This document shows, piece by piece, positions 37,195-45,242 of a stretch of 64,000 bases of DNA. The stretch is from assembly GCF_035207705.1 (NCBI RefSeq), contig NZ_CP128187.1, positions 2,976,001 to 3,040,000 of the forward strand. The letters run 5' to 3'. The translations under genes and the position numbers were made by a program. Every line of letters starts with the position of its first letter. The first letter of the stretch is position 1. This DNA comes from Maribacter sp. BPC-D8. GTDB lineage: Bacteria > Bacteroidota > Bacteroidia > Flavobacteriales > Flavobacteriaceae. The notes beneath the pieces were generated by a model. The model saw only the letters and a program-made list of their open reading frames with translations. It made no database searches and had not been told where the DNA came from.

Positions 37195-38442
37195 TTGTAC
37201 TTTCTTTATAACCTTATCGTCATAAGCGCATCTGCCATTTTAAAGGTATTGGCATTGGTGAATTCTAAACTATCGTTATTTGTAAATGGAAGAAAAGAAA
37301 CTATTTCTTTAATTAATAAATCTATTTCAATAGAAGATAAAGTTATTTGGATTCATGCAGCATCGTTAGGTGAATACGAGCAAGGCTTGCCTGTTATTGA
37401 ACAATTAAAAATTCATCACCCTACATATAAAATAGTACTTACCTTTTTCTCCCCTTCAGGGTACGAAGTAAAAAAGAATAGCAAAATTGCTGATGTTATT
37501 TGCTACCTACCTATGGACACGAAGAGGAAAGTAAATTCTTTTTTAACGGCTGCACACCCCGATATCGCCATTTTTATTAAATATGAAATATGGCCCAACT
37601 ACTTAAATGCGTTAAAAAAAGCTGATACACCCACATTTTTAATCTCAGCAATATTCAAAGAAAACCAAACTTATTTTAAGTGGTATGGTGGTTTTATGCG
37701 CAGCGCATTACAGAACTTCTCACACTTTTTTGTACAGAATGAAAAATCAAAAACATTATTAAATTCCGTAGGATATACTAATGTAACCATTGCCGGAGAT
37801 ACTCGTTTTGACAGAGTAAGTGAAATAGTAGAACGTGACAATGAATTAGATTTCATGAAGCGTTTTAAGAATAACCAATTTTGCTTTGTTGCCGGAAGCA
37901 CATGGGCGGAAGACGAAAAAATAATCATAGAATACATCAATAACAATATACACCCAATCAAGTTTGTTATAGCGCCGCACACTATTAAAGACAATCATAT
38001 TCAAGAAATAATTCAATCTATAAATAAAAAGGTTGTTCGTTTTACAGAATTAGAACATAGCAGTTTAGAAGATAGTGATGTCTTAATCATTGACACCATT
38101 GGTCTTTTAACCAAAATTTACAGCTATGCAGATATCGCATATGTAGGTGGCGGTTTTGCTACAGGCCTACACAATACATTAGAGCCTGCGGTTTTTGGTA
38201 TACCCGTAATTATCGGTCCGCAGTTTAAAGGGTTTGCCGAGGCGGAAGAATTAGTACAACTAGGCGGAGTCATTTCTGTAAAAAACAATAGTGAATTTCA
38301 AGAGCTTGTAGACAAGTGCTTTAAGCATCATGACTACAGATTAAAAATCGGGCAAATCAATACAGACTACATCAAAGAAAAGGCCGGCGCAACCAAACGT
38401 ATTATTTCTGAATTAAATTCAGTTTTAACCTTAAATAATTGA
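37195..38442 (+). CDS. waaA: 3-deoxy-D-manno-octulosonic acid (Kdo) transferase
   Basis: 415 residues; adds Kdo to lipid A precursor in LPS biosynthesis. It starts at TTG 37195: an in-frame stop (TAG at 37177) lies just upstream and no in-frame ATG occurs in the conserved N-terminal membrane anchor (YFLYNLIVISASAILKVLALVN). Family motifs: IHAASLGEYEQGLPVI, TFFSPSGYEV, YLPMDT, YEIWPNYL, GSTWAEDE, and YVGGGFATGLHNTLEPAVFG. Divergent from the DegT gene. Confidence 0.95.
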   Translation: MYFLYNLIVISASAILKVLALVNSKLSLFVNGRKETISLINKSISIEDKVIWIHAASLGEYEQGLPVIEQLKIHHPTYKIVLTFFSPSGYEVKKNSKIADVICYLPMDTKRKVNSFLTAAHPDIAIFIKYEIWPNYLNALKKADTPTFLISAIFKENQTYFKWYGGFMRSALQNFSHFFVQNEKSKTLLNSVGYTNVTIAGDTRFDRVSEIVERDNELDFMKRFKNNQFCFVAGSTWAEDEKIIIEYINNNIHPIKFVIAPHTIKDNHIQEIIQSINKKVVRFTELEHSSLEDSDVLIIDTIGLLTKIYSYADIAYVGGGFATGLHNTLEPAVFGIPVIIGPQFKGFAEAEELVQLGGVISVKNNSEFQELVDKCFKHHDYRLKIGQINTDYIKEKAGATKRIISELNSVLTLNN

Positions 38443-38616
38443 ATAATTATCAGTTAACCCCTGCTATATTATTTAATAAATCATTTTCATAACTATCAGT
38501 TATTGTATAGAAAACATACTTTATACAGATATTTTCTATACGTTAATCGATTTTATACTCCTATTTGACAGCACTTTAGGTTAGATCTACCATATTGACA
38601 ACAGAACAATAGAACA
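38443..38616. other. Gap after waaA with a 10-bp inverted repeat
   Basis: No gene. GTATAGAAAA (38505-38514) pairs perfectly with TTTTCTATAC (38532-38541) around a 17-nt loop. There is no T-run, so it is more likely an operator or structured RNA than a terminator. Confidence 0.4.
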
Positions 38617-38754
38617 ATGATTATGGAACAAGAACTAACTTCAGGAGTTAAAATACTCAACGGATTTCTTAAATTAATGATTACCTGCTTGGTAATAATA
38701 CTTTTATCAGTACCCTTAGCAGGAGTAGCAGATTGGTTTAATCTAATTAAATAG
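38617..38754 (+). CDS. Small single-pass membrane protein, 45 residues
   Basis: Short ORF (ATG 38617, TAG 38752-38754): a polar start MIMEQELTSGVKILNG, one hydrophobic helix (LMITCLVIILLSVPLAGVA) and a short tail. An alternative ATG at 38623 would give 43 residues. No homology is claimed. The organisation resembles the second small ORF 234 bp downstream (polar segment with a Gly-Val, one helix). Coding potential is supported by the well-formed membrane helix and lack of overlap with other genes. Confidence 0.45.
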   Translation: MIMEQELTSGVKILNGFLKLMITCLVIILLSVPLAGVADWFNLIK

Positions 38755-38988
38755 ATCCTACTATAATATTACCGACAAATGCTACAATGGATAGTGAAGG
38801 TTTACGAAGTGTTGAATTTCAGATATCGACAAGATACCTTTTTCAAGGTTGAAATACACATTTTAAAAACCCTAAACCACTAAGAAGTAGGATTATACAG
38901 CTAATTACGAGAGTTTTACAACATTTTATATGGAATTGTTGCTTAATTCAACTAACTTTAGTAGTGTAACTTTAAAGTAGGTAATGTT
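38755..38988. other. Spacer between two small membrane-protein ORFs
   Basis: No open gene of note; AT-rich. A weak hairpin ACCTT/AAGGT lies near 38840. No terminator or -7 match to TAnnTTTG was seen. Confidence 0.4.
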
Positions 38989-39111
38989 ATGAACAATTTA
39001 TCATTTAAAACCGGAGTAGAAACTTATCTATCCGTGCTCGTAATTGCAATGCATGCATTTTTAGCAGTTGTTGTTGTTGGAGCTTTTTTAGCCCTTTTGG
39101 GGATTGTCTAA
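38989..39111 (+). CDS. Small single-pass membrane protein, 40 residues
   Basis: ATG 38989 to TAA 39109-39111. MNNLSFKTGVETYLSV followed by a long hydrophobic stretch (LVIAMHAFLAVVVVGAFLALLGIV). It is followed 42 nt later by a strong terminator, which supports it being a transcribed gene. Function unknown. It resembles the 45-residue ORF upstream in layout but not clearly in sequence. Confidence 0.5.
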   Translation: MNNLSFKTGVETYLSVLVIAMHAFLAVVVVGAFLALLGIV

Positions 39112-39153
39112 TCTTTTAATACCAAAACCCTTATTGAAAAAAAATTACTTTAA

Positions 39154-39185
39154 AAAAATGCCCCTTTAAAAAGGGGCATTTTTTG
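39154..39185 (+). terminator. Terminator after the 40-residue ORF
   Basis: AAAATGCCCCTT pairs with AAGGGGCATTTT, followed by TTTTT. This is a textbook rho-independent terminator. Confidence 0.9.
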
Positions 39186-39500
39186 TTTTATAAAGTTATA
39201 CGATTACATCATTAAATATTTTCACTTGATTAATCTTGATTTTGCCTTTTTCCTTCTTTTCCTAATATCCAGAACATCAAGTAAAAACGGCATTGTTTGC
39301 CATATGGTTGGATAAACCTTATTATTTTTCATTCTTTAGATAATTAACAATTTTATAATACAAAGGTTATCTAAAGTAGATCAATGCAAAACATGGATAT
39401 TCTCAAGTTTCTATGCTGAATTAACTTAAATCTTCTCTTACATTATAATTAATTACAGTTCAGTAAATTATTTTACTCCTAACGTTATAAAATATAAACA

Positions 39501-39536
39501 AAAGAAGCCGTCAAAAATAAATTTGACGGCTTCTTT
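39501..39536 (-). terminator. Terminator of the GH16 gene
   Basis: A 15-bp perfect stem AAAGAAGCCGTCAAA (39501-39515) with TTTGACGGCTTCTTT (39522-39536). It lies 16 nt past the GH16 stop on the minus strand. Confidence 0.85.
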
Positions 39537-39551
39537 TAATCTATAATTATT

Positions 39552-41645
39552 TTATTGGTAAACCCTTACATAATCCACTTCCATGGTATCTTCTGTAAAT
39601 GCTGGATCGATAGCACCGCCAAGTGTACCGCCCATTGCCACATTCATAATCAAGAAGAAATCACTATTAAAAGGAGTTGTCGCATTGTTCACAAAACTAT
39701 TATGAATTAGTTGATCATCAACAACAAATTTGATACTTTCAGGTGTCCATTCAACCGTATAGTTATGGAATTCAGAAGTGGCAGTTTCAACTGGTGTTGT
39801 ACCTACAACCGCATTACCACCGGAATTACCAGGATAATGCAAAGCACTACTTACCGTATTGTTATTATTACCAACGTGCTCCATAATATCAATTTCACCA
39901 GTTGCAGGCCATCCAACTTCATCGAAGTTAGCTCCTAATGCCCATAATGCAGGCCATGTACCACCTGCTGACGGCAGTTTAGCTCTTATTTCAACTCTAC
40001 CGTATGCAAACTCAAATAGATTCTCAGATTTGATTCTAGCAGACGTATATGCCGCACCTCCTGTAGGACTAACTCCGAAATCAAAGAATAGTACTACTCT
40101 ATCATAATTGAATGCCGGAGCTCCACTAAGGTCAAAAGATAATGTCTCCCAAGACTCTGCCACAGATGTAGTTGCATCTACTTCAAAAAACTCATCCGAA
40201 TTTGCTTGATTTTCGATTTTCAATCTAACCACTGCACCAGTGGCAGGAGACCAAGTATTAATATTCATACTTGAATATGTTGCTAAGTCTAAAGGAGCGG
40301 TAATATCAAAGAACGAACCTGCCCAAACTTCGGCTCCACTATTCTTTGTAGACTCCGCTACTGTATCAGAAGTATTTACACCCGATGCATCAGGATTGTC
40401 AATTACAGCAGTTGAAGCTCCACCAAAATCTGTAAATACCGGTACATTACTTTCAAAATCCTGTACCGATAAAGTTTCACCACCAGTAGCGATCAAAGTA
40501 ATATCATCATAATAATGAACCGCACCACCAACTGCACCAGAACCTCTAGCAGTAATTTTCAATACACCATCTTCTACAATAACATTATCAGCAGCATCAG
40601 TATACTCTTGTGCTTCACCGTTACCCCAGCCACCAGCGCCAAGATCATAACCCCAATTAGCAGGGTTTGGAGCACCGTCTACATCAAACTCATCTGACCA
40701 AACCAAGTTGGTATAAATGGTCTCTAAACTTTCATCGCCACCCTCAACAGCTGCTGTAGCGTTAAATTTATGGTACCATGCCAAATCAGCATTTTCTGTA
40801 TCATAAGTTCTAACATATAATTCGGTATCGCTAATAGAAAGTATTTCATACGTAGATGACCCTACATAGTATCCCATAAATCCACCATCTGAAAAACTCA
40901 TTTGAATTCCCGTAGTTTGATCTTCAGGCACATTTCCTGTAACTTCTGAAAGAACTACAGACTTTGACCCAGTAGTATCAAAATCATAACAGAAATCCAT
41001 ATCTGCAGCACCACCTACGACTGCTTTATGTCCCACATTAAAATAAGTTTGCCCCTTATTATCCAAGGTATAAGATAACACACCGGTAGCATCTACAGAA
41101 AATGTAAGTTCATCATCACATAAACAATCAGAATCATCAGAACCACATTTTTCAAATGCTGAAGCTGAATACCATTTTGGGTACCACCAATCACCATCAA
41201 TACCTTCTCTTGCAGGACCTAATCCTAAATGCCCAGGTTGTGCTGCCGCCAAAAACCAAGTTTTAGAACTATCGTTGGTTAAAAAAGCTACCGTTTCAGG
41301 ATCAGAAAAGGCAATAGAAACAGATACATCTATAGTCTCTGAAATTTTCTTTCCCTCGGTAGAACCAGCAGTAACAGTAACGGTATACGTATTGTCACCA
41401 ATCATGTCATAAGTTTTTGATGCTTCACCAGAAGTATCCAATGCAGAACTACCATCACCAAAATCAAAATGATAATAATTGGCATTTGTAGCAGATGCCG
41501 TAAAGTTTACAACACCACCACCCATATTTTGAGCACTAACCGTAAGATTAGAAGGTAGTACTGATGCAGGAATATCGATGTCATCTCCGTCACAGCTCAT
41601 TAAAACTGCAAATAGGGATACCATGATGTACTTTAATTTTTTCAT
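39552..41645 (-). CDS. GH16 beta-glucanase lipoprotein with PKD and inserted binding module
   Basis: 697 residues. Lipoprotein signal with Cys18; PKD domain (about 30-110); a Bacteroidota-type accessory domain (about 118-295); GH16 catalytic domain from about 308. The GH16 active site is GEIDIMEHVG: nucleophile Glu584, Asp586, acid/base Glu589; flanking blocks WSDEFDVDG, YTSARIKSENLFEFAYGRVEIRAKLP and GTWPALWALG are typical of laminarinase-type enzymes. The catalytic domain is split by a 156-residue insert (about 375-530). Probably a surface endo-beta-1,3-(1,4)-glucanase. The adjacent upstream regulator probably controls it. Confidence 0.9.
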   Translation of the reverse strand: MKKLKYIMVSLFAVLMSCDGDDIDIPASVLPSNLTVSAQNMGGGVVNFTASATNANYYHFDFGDGSSALDTSGEASKTYDMIGDNTYTVTVTAGSTEGKKISETIDVSVSIAFSDPETVAFLTNDSSKTWFLAAAQPGHLGLGPAREGIDGDWWYPKWYSASAFEKCGSDDSDCLCDDELTFSVDATGVLSYTLDNKGQTYFNVGHKAVVGGAADMDFCYDFDTTGSKSVVLSEVTGNVPEDQTTGIQMSFSDGGFMGYYVGSSTYEILSISDTELYVRTYDTENADLAWYHKFNATAAVEGGDESLETIYTNLVWSDEFDVDGAPNPANWGYDLGAGGWGNGEAQEYTDAADNVIVEDGVLKITARGSGAVGGAVHYYDDITLIATGGETLSVQDFESNVPVFTDFGGASTAVIDNPDASGVNTSDTVAESTKNSGAEVWAGSFFDITAPLDLATYSSMNINTWSPATGAVVRLKIENQANSDEFFEVDATTSVAESWETLSFDLSGAPAFNYDRVVLFFDFGVSPTGGAAYTSARIKSENLFEFAYGRVEIRAKLPSAGGTWPALWALGANFDEVGWPATGEIDIMEHVGNNNNTVSSALHYPGNSGGNAVVGTTPVETATSEFHNYTVEWTPESIKFVVDDQLIHNSFVNNATTPFNSDFFLIMNVAMGGTLGGAIDPAFTEDTMEVDYVRVYQ
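40052..40529 (-). repeat. 468-bp in-frame insert in GH16 bounded by 10-bp direct repeats
   Basis: On the coding strand GGTGGTGCGG (40529-40520) and GGAGGTGCGG (40061-40052) bound 468 bp, 156 codons exactly. Removing one copy with the insert restores a continuous GH16 sequence (ITARGSGAVGGA then AYTSARIKS). The inserted residues resemble a Bacteroidota carbohydrate-binding module, with its terminal strand VHYYDDITL placed first. Confidence 0.7.
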
Positions 41646-41949
41646 AGTTAAATTTTTTGTTAGAGTTAATTATTTGATTTAGAAACTACCCTTAACCTTA
41701 CACCTTCTCTTTGTTGTGTTCAGATAAGAATAATCGTTATCGCAATATAAATCAGAACATTATGAATTTCTAAATTATTACCCCTACAAAAAACATACAA
41801 TTCAAAAAAATCGTGTAATAAAAGAGATTATCGTAATAAAATATAGGGTTACCTAAATTTATCAATAGCATGATGAAATTTGTTAACTAGTAATGAAATT
41901 TAAGAATGTTGTGGTAATGTTGTGGTAAATGAAATAGATGTAGTGGAAC
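41646..41949. other. Regulatory gap between GH16 and its putative regulator
   Basis: 304 bp, no gene, upstream of the GH16 start on the minus strand. It contains a tandem 11-bp direct repeat at 41905-41926 and two similar ATCGT...AATAAAA stretches near 41810-41840. No TAnnTTTG -7 element was found. Confidence 0.5.
41905..41926. repeat. Tandem 11-bp direct repeat, candidate regulator site
   Basis: AATGTTGTGGT occurs twice in immediate succession (41905-41915, 41916-41926). An 11-bp period is about one helical turn, so two regulator subunits could bind the same face. It lies 260-281 bp upstream of the GH16 start. Confidence 0.5.
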
Positions 41950-44754
41950 TTAAAGGTTAATGATATAGTCGGTTAAACCAGCTTCACGAGAAAGATTCAT
42001 TTTTTTACGTAGACGATATCTTTTCACTTCTACACTTCTTACCGAAATATTTAAAAGTGGCGCAATTTCTTTAGAAGATAAATTTAATCTCAAGTATGCA
42101 CATAATCGCAAATCATTTGCTGATAATTCTGGATGCTTATCTTTTACCTTTTTCAAAAAATCTTTATCTGCATTATTAAATGCATTCTCAAAAAACTTCC
42201 AATCATCAACGTTATTAATATTTCTATCGATTGTTCTGATTACTGCTTTTATTTCTGGAATACCACCACTGGACTTCAACTTGTCTTTAATAGCATTTAA
42301 AAATTCATTCTTCTTAATAATACTCATCGTAGAGATTGCTAATTCTCTGTTTTTACTATCTATAAGTTCTTGTAATTGATCATTTTTTATCTGAACTATC
42401 TTTCTTTGGTTTTTTAATTTTTTACGTTTTAAACGTTTGCTGTTATCCTTTATAAGTTGTGCTTGCTGTTTTTTATAATAATTTCTATAAATTCTGTGAA
42501 TTAGAATTGAAAGTAAAAACCCTAATATTATATAACTTATAATTGCCCAATATGAAATATACCAAGGTCGTTGAATTATAAAATTATACGTTTCTACATT
42601 ACTTGTAAGTTCATTACCAACTTTTCCCCTTACCTGAAAATTATAATGACCATATGGTAAATTATCAAAAGAAATCTCAGAAGAGGTAGACCAATTACTC
42701 CAATCCCCATAAAGACCATCTAACTTATATTGATAATAAACCTCTGTATACTTATTGTATTCAGTAACGTTATAATCAAAGCCTAAACTATTTTGAGAAT
42801 ATTTAAACTCATCATCATCTTGCAGAATAACAGGAGCTTTAGGTGTATCATATGATTTTATTGACACCTCGTTTAAACTAATTTGATATTCTCTTTGTGT
42901 GATTTTACCTAAATCTAAAGTGATATAACCATTGGATATACCAATTAAATAAAGTTCATTCTCTAAATGAACAACAGATTCAAAACCCAGAACGCCCATA
43001 CTACGTCTAAAAAATTTTGGTATTGATACCTCTGTCTTTAATGGTTTTTCACTTAAAAGTCCTGTAGATAGACTTATAATATTATCATTTGTAAAACCCC
43101 ACAGCCTTTCTGTATTATTGGTAGATTGAAGTATACCAACAATGCTATCATTACCTGTGAAAAAATTAGTAGTGAGTAATGAGTCTTTATTAAAAGTGCG
43201 TTCTTTAGGCAAGTACTTAAACACTCCATTAATAGTGGCATAAACAATATCTTCATGATACTTTAATAAGCTCGAACCGATACCTTTTGATTCAATTTGA
43301 TTCATATTCAAAACCTTAGTGTAGGCACTATCTATGGTAACATCAAAAATTCCTTTGAAATCATGATTTATTAGCACTTGGTGTTCATCTACAAATTCAA
43401 AAAACCTACTAGAGCTGTCGAATCCTTCAATATTATTTCTATAATTCCAAGTACCATTTTTTCGTTCTAGCACACTTAAGCCCTCATAATTACCCTGTAT
43501 CAAAAGTTCTCTGTTTGATTTTAAGGGTTGAATATCCCATGTACCCGGGTATTTTGATATATGGGTTGCTTTATCATCTTCGATTACATAAGTGCCATTA
43601 TGATGACCACAGAATAAAGTACCGTCAATTTCTTTCAACATCCACACCTGTCCCTCTGTACCCGCTACCAATTTAAAATCTGTATCACCAGCATTGTTTT
43701 TAAGAAACAATCCTTGATTTGTTCCTAAATATAATTTACCAGCCATTTTTTTAGCGGTATAGACTACTCCTAAAGTGCCCAAATGGTCAGTGTACTCTTT
43801 AAATGGAGAATCTAAATTCAATACGCTTAAGCCATTGTCCAAACCAAGCCAAAGATTATGGTCAAAATCTTGATATATTGACAATACGGTATTATTGTTC
43901 AGTCCCTTTTCTTGATTAATACGCCTTATTAATTCCCCATTTTTATTGAAATGATAAATACCTTTTGAAATTGTTCCTAATACAAATGAACCATCATCTA
44001 AAAGTAAACTGCTGTATATTTTTGTTGAAGATAAATCAACATCTGCGGCGATATTCCATTTTTCAACATTGCTCCCATTAAGATAAAAGAACTCCCCTTG
44101 ATCAGTAATTACTAAAATTTTATCGCCCAAAGAAAATGCGCCAACTATACCAGTATTAAGAAAAATAACATCATCTGATACTAAAACCGGTTGCCCATTT
44201 TCGAGAGTGAAAAGCCCCTTATTTTTTATTTGAAAAAATATTCTACCCCGTATTTCAAAGATTTTTGCGCTTGTAGTTTTTGCTTCTATAATCTCAAAAG
44301 AACCGGAGTTGGAATTATAAATATATATTCTGTCTAAAGATTGGAACAACACCCAATCTTTATATGGAGTAATATTCCAAAAATCTTCATCTTCAATAAG
44401 TGGTATTGGTAATTTTGATGAGAGCGAGTTGTAATTTAAAACACTAGATTGATTTCTACTCCAGTAACCAAATTCCATATAACTACCAGTATAAACCTTA
44501 TCTTTTATAGAAACTACTGATTTAACAGGTGTCCCTAACGGAGCCTGATACAACTGCCAAGATGTACCATTAAATTCTAGTAGACCACTATTATTAGCAA
44601 TATATAATGTTTGATTTTCAGATTGACCTATTCCCCAATTCTGATTACCTGCATTATATTCTATTGGGGTAAAATTTTGAATAGGCGGTAGTTCTTGTGC
44701 CGAAAGACTAAGGGTAAAAAGAAAAATTAAAGTATATAAAGATTTCAATATCAT
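41950..44754 (-). CDS. Membrane-anchored sensor with Y_Y_Y domain and LuxR-type HTH
   Basis: 934 residues. Signal peptide (1-19); two seven-bladed-propeller-like regions of ligand-binding repeats (about 25-680); a Y_Y_Y domain (about 660-735, YQYKLDGLYGDWSNWS ... YGHYNFQVRGKVGN); one transmembrane helix (about 742-762, WAIISYIILGFLLSILIHRI); a basic coiled coil; and a C-terminal LuxR-type HTH (about 868-934, LSSKEIAPLLNISVRSVEVKRYRLRKKMNL). No kinase or receiver domain, so it is a one-component membrane-spanning transcription factor, comparable in layout to SusR. It is directly upstream of GH16 on the same strand and probably controls it. Confidence 0.88.
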   Translation of the reverse strand: MILKSLYTLIFLFTLSLSAQELPPIQNFTPIEYNAGNQNWGIGQSENQTLYIANNSGLLEFNGTSWQLYQAPLGTPVKSVVSIKDKVYTGSYMEFGYWSRNQSSVLNYNSLSSKLPIPLIEDEDFWNITPYKDWVLFQSLDRIYIYNSNSGSFEIIEAKTTSAKIFEIRGRIFFQIKNKGLFTLENGQPVLVSDDVIFLNTGIVGAFSLGDKILVITDQGEFFYLNGSNVEKWNIAADVDLSSTKIYSSLLLDDGSFVLGTISKGIYHFNKNGELIRRINQEKGLNNNTVLSIYQDFDHNLWLGLDNGLSVLNLDSPFKEYTDHLGTLGVVYTAKKMAGKLYLGTNQGLFLKNNAGDTDFKLVAGTEGQVWMLKEIDGTLFCGHHNGTYVIEDDKATHISKYPGTWDIQPLKSNRELLIQGNYEGLSVLERKNGTWNYRNNIEGFDSSSRFFEFVDEHQVLINHDFKGIFDVTIDSAYTKVLNMNQIESKGIGSSLLKYHEDIVYATINGVFKYLPKERTFNKDSLLTTNFFTGNDSIVGILQSTNNTERLWGFTNDNIISLSTGLLSEKPLKTEVSIPKFFRRSMGVLGFESVVHLENELYLIGISNGYITLDLGKITQREYQISLNEVSIKSYDTPKAPVILQDDDEFKYSQNSLGFDYNVTEYNKYTEVYYQYKLDGLYGDWSNWSTSSEISFDNLPYGHYNFQVRGKVGNELTSNVETYNFIIQRPWYISYWAIISYIILGFLLSILIHRIYRNYYKKQQAQLIKDNSKRLKRKKLKNQRKIVQIKNDQLQELIDSKNRELAISTMSIIKKNEFLNAIKDKLKSSGGIPEIKAVIRTIDRNINNVDDWKFFENAFNNADKDFLKKVKDKHPELSANDLRLCAYLRLNLSSKEIAPLLNISVRSVEVKRYRLRKKMNLSREAGLTDYIINL

Positions 44755-44891
44755 TTAAAGGAACATCAAAATTTGTTGGATTTAAATATAAGGTATTTAA
44801 TGCGAGTAATAGTTTTGTTACAGGTATAGATAAACTTGGATTAAAACTATCAAAGAATTTTAGATTGATTATCATATCATTAATAAACACA

Positions 44892-44923
44892 AAAAAGGGT
44901 CAGCTATTGGCTGACCCTTTTTA
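44892..44923 (-). terminator. Terminator after the hydrolase-OsmC/DUF427 pair
   Basis: AAAAAGGGTCAGC pairs with GCTGACCCTTTTT around a 5-nt loop; on the minus strand the T-run follows. It lies 17 nt past the DUF427 stop. Confidence 0.85.
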
Positions 44924-44940
44924 AATCTAAAACTAATATT

Positions 44941-45222
44941 CTATTTCACTTCAACACCTTTCCAAAATGCAACATAACCTTTAATACCTTTTGCTAATTC
45001 TGAAACTTCTGGGTAATACCATGCCGCATCTTTATTTACTTCACCGCTTACTTCTACATCGTAATAAGAAGCAATTCCTTTCCAAGGGCACATACTATGA
45101 GTTTCTGTACTTTTAAAAAACTCTTTTTTAATATCGCTAGGCGGAAAATAATGATTCCCTTCTATTACAACAGTTGCATCACTTTCTGCTATTACCTTAT
45201 TATTCCAAATTGCTTGTTTCAT
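44941..45222 (-). CDS. DUF427 domain protein
   Basis: 93 residues. The family block runs IWNNKVIAESDATVVIEGNHYFPPSDI ... THSMCPWKGIASYYDVEVSG ... AAWYYPEVSELAKGIKGYVAFWKGVEV, typical of the small beta-rich DUF427 proteins found widely in bacteria. Function unknown; often found near redox or stress genes. It lies 20 nt downstream of the hydrolase-OsmC fusion gene and is likely co-transcribed. Confidence 0.88.
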   Translation of the reverse strand: MKQAIWNNKVIAESDATVVIEGNHYFPPSDIKKEFFKSTETHSMCPWKGIASYYDVEVSGEVNKDAAWYYPEVSELAKGIKGYVAFWKGVEVK

Positions 45223-45242
45223 AGTTCTAATTTTTAATCATC

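Larger units (their letters stand above)
39112..39551. other. Intergenic region with two terminators and a doubtful 36-residue minus-strand ORF
   Basis: 440 bp without a confident gene. It holds the terminators at 39154-39185 and 39501-39536. A minus-strand ORF (39222-39332) encodes 36 residues with a very basic C-terminus (RKRRKKAKSR); I cannot support it as a gene beyond its being open. Confidence 0.5.

Noticed and set aside
39222-39332. 36-residue minus-strand ORF with basic tail
   Set aside because: Open, but no promoter, terminator of its own, or recognisable feature; too short to support.
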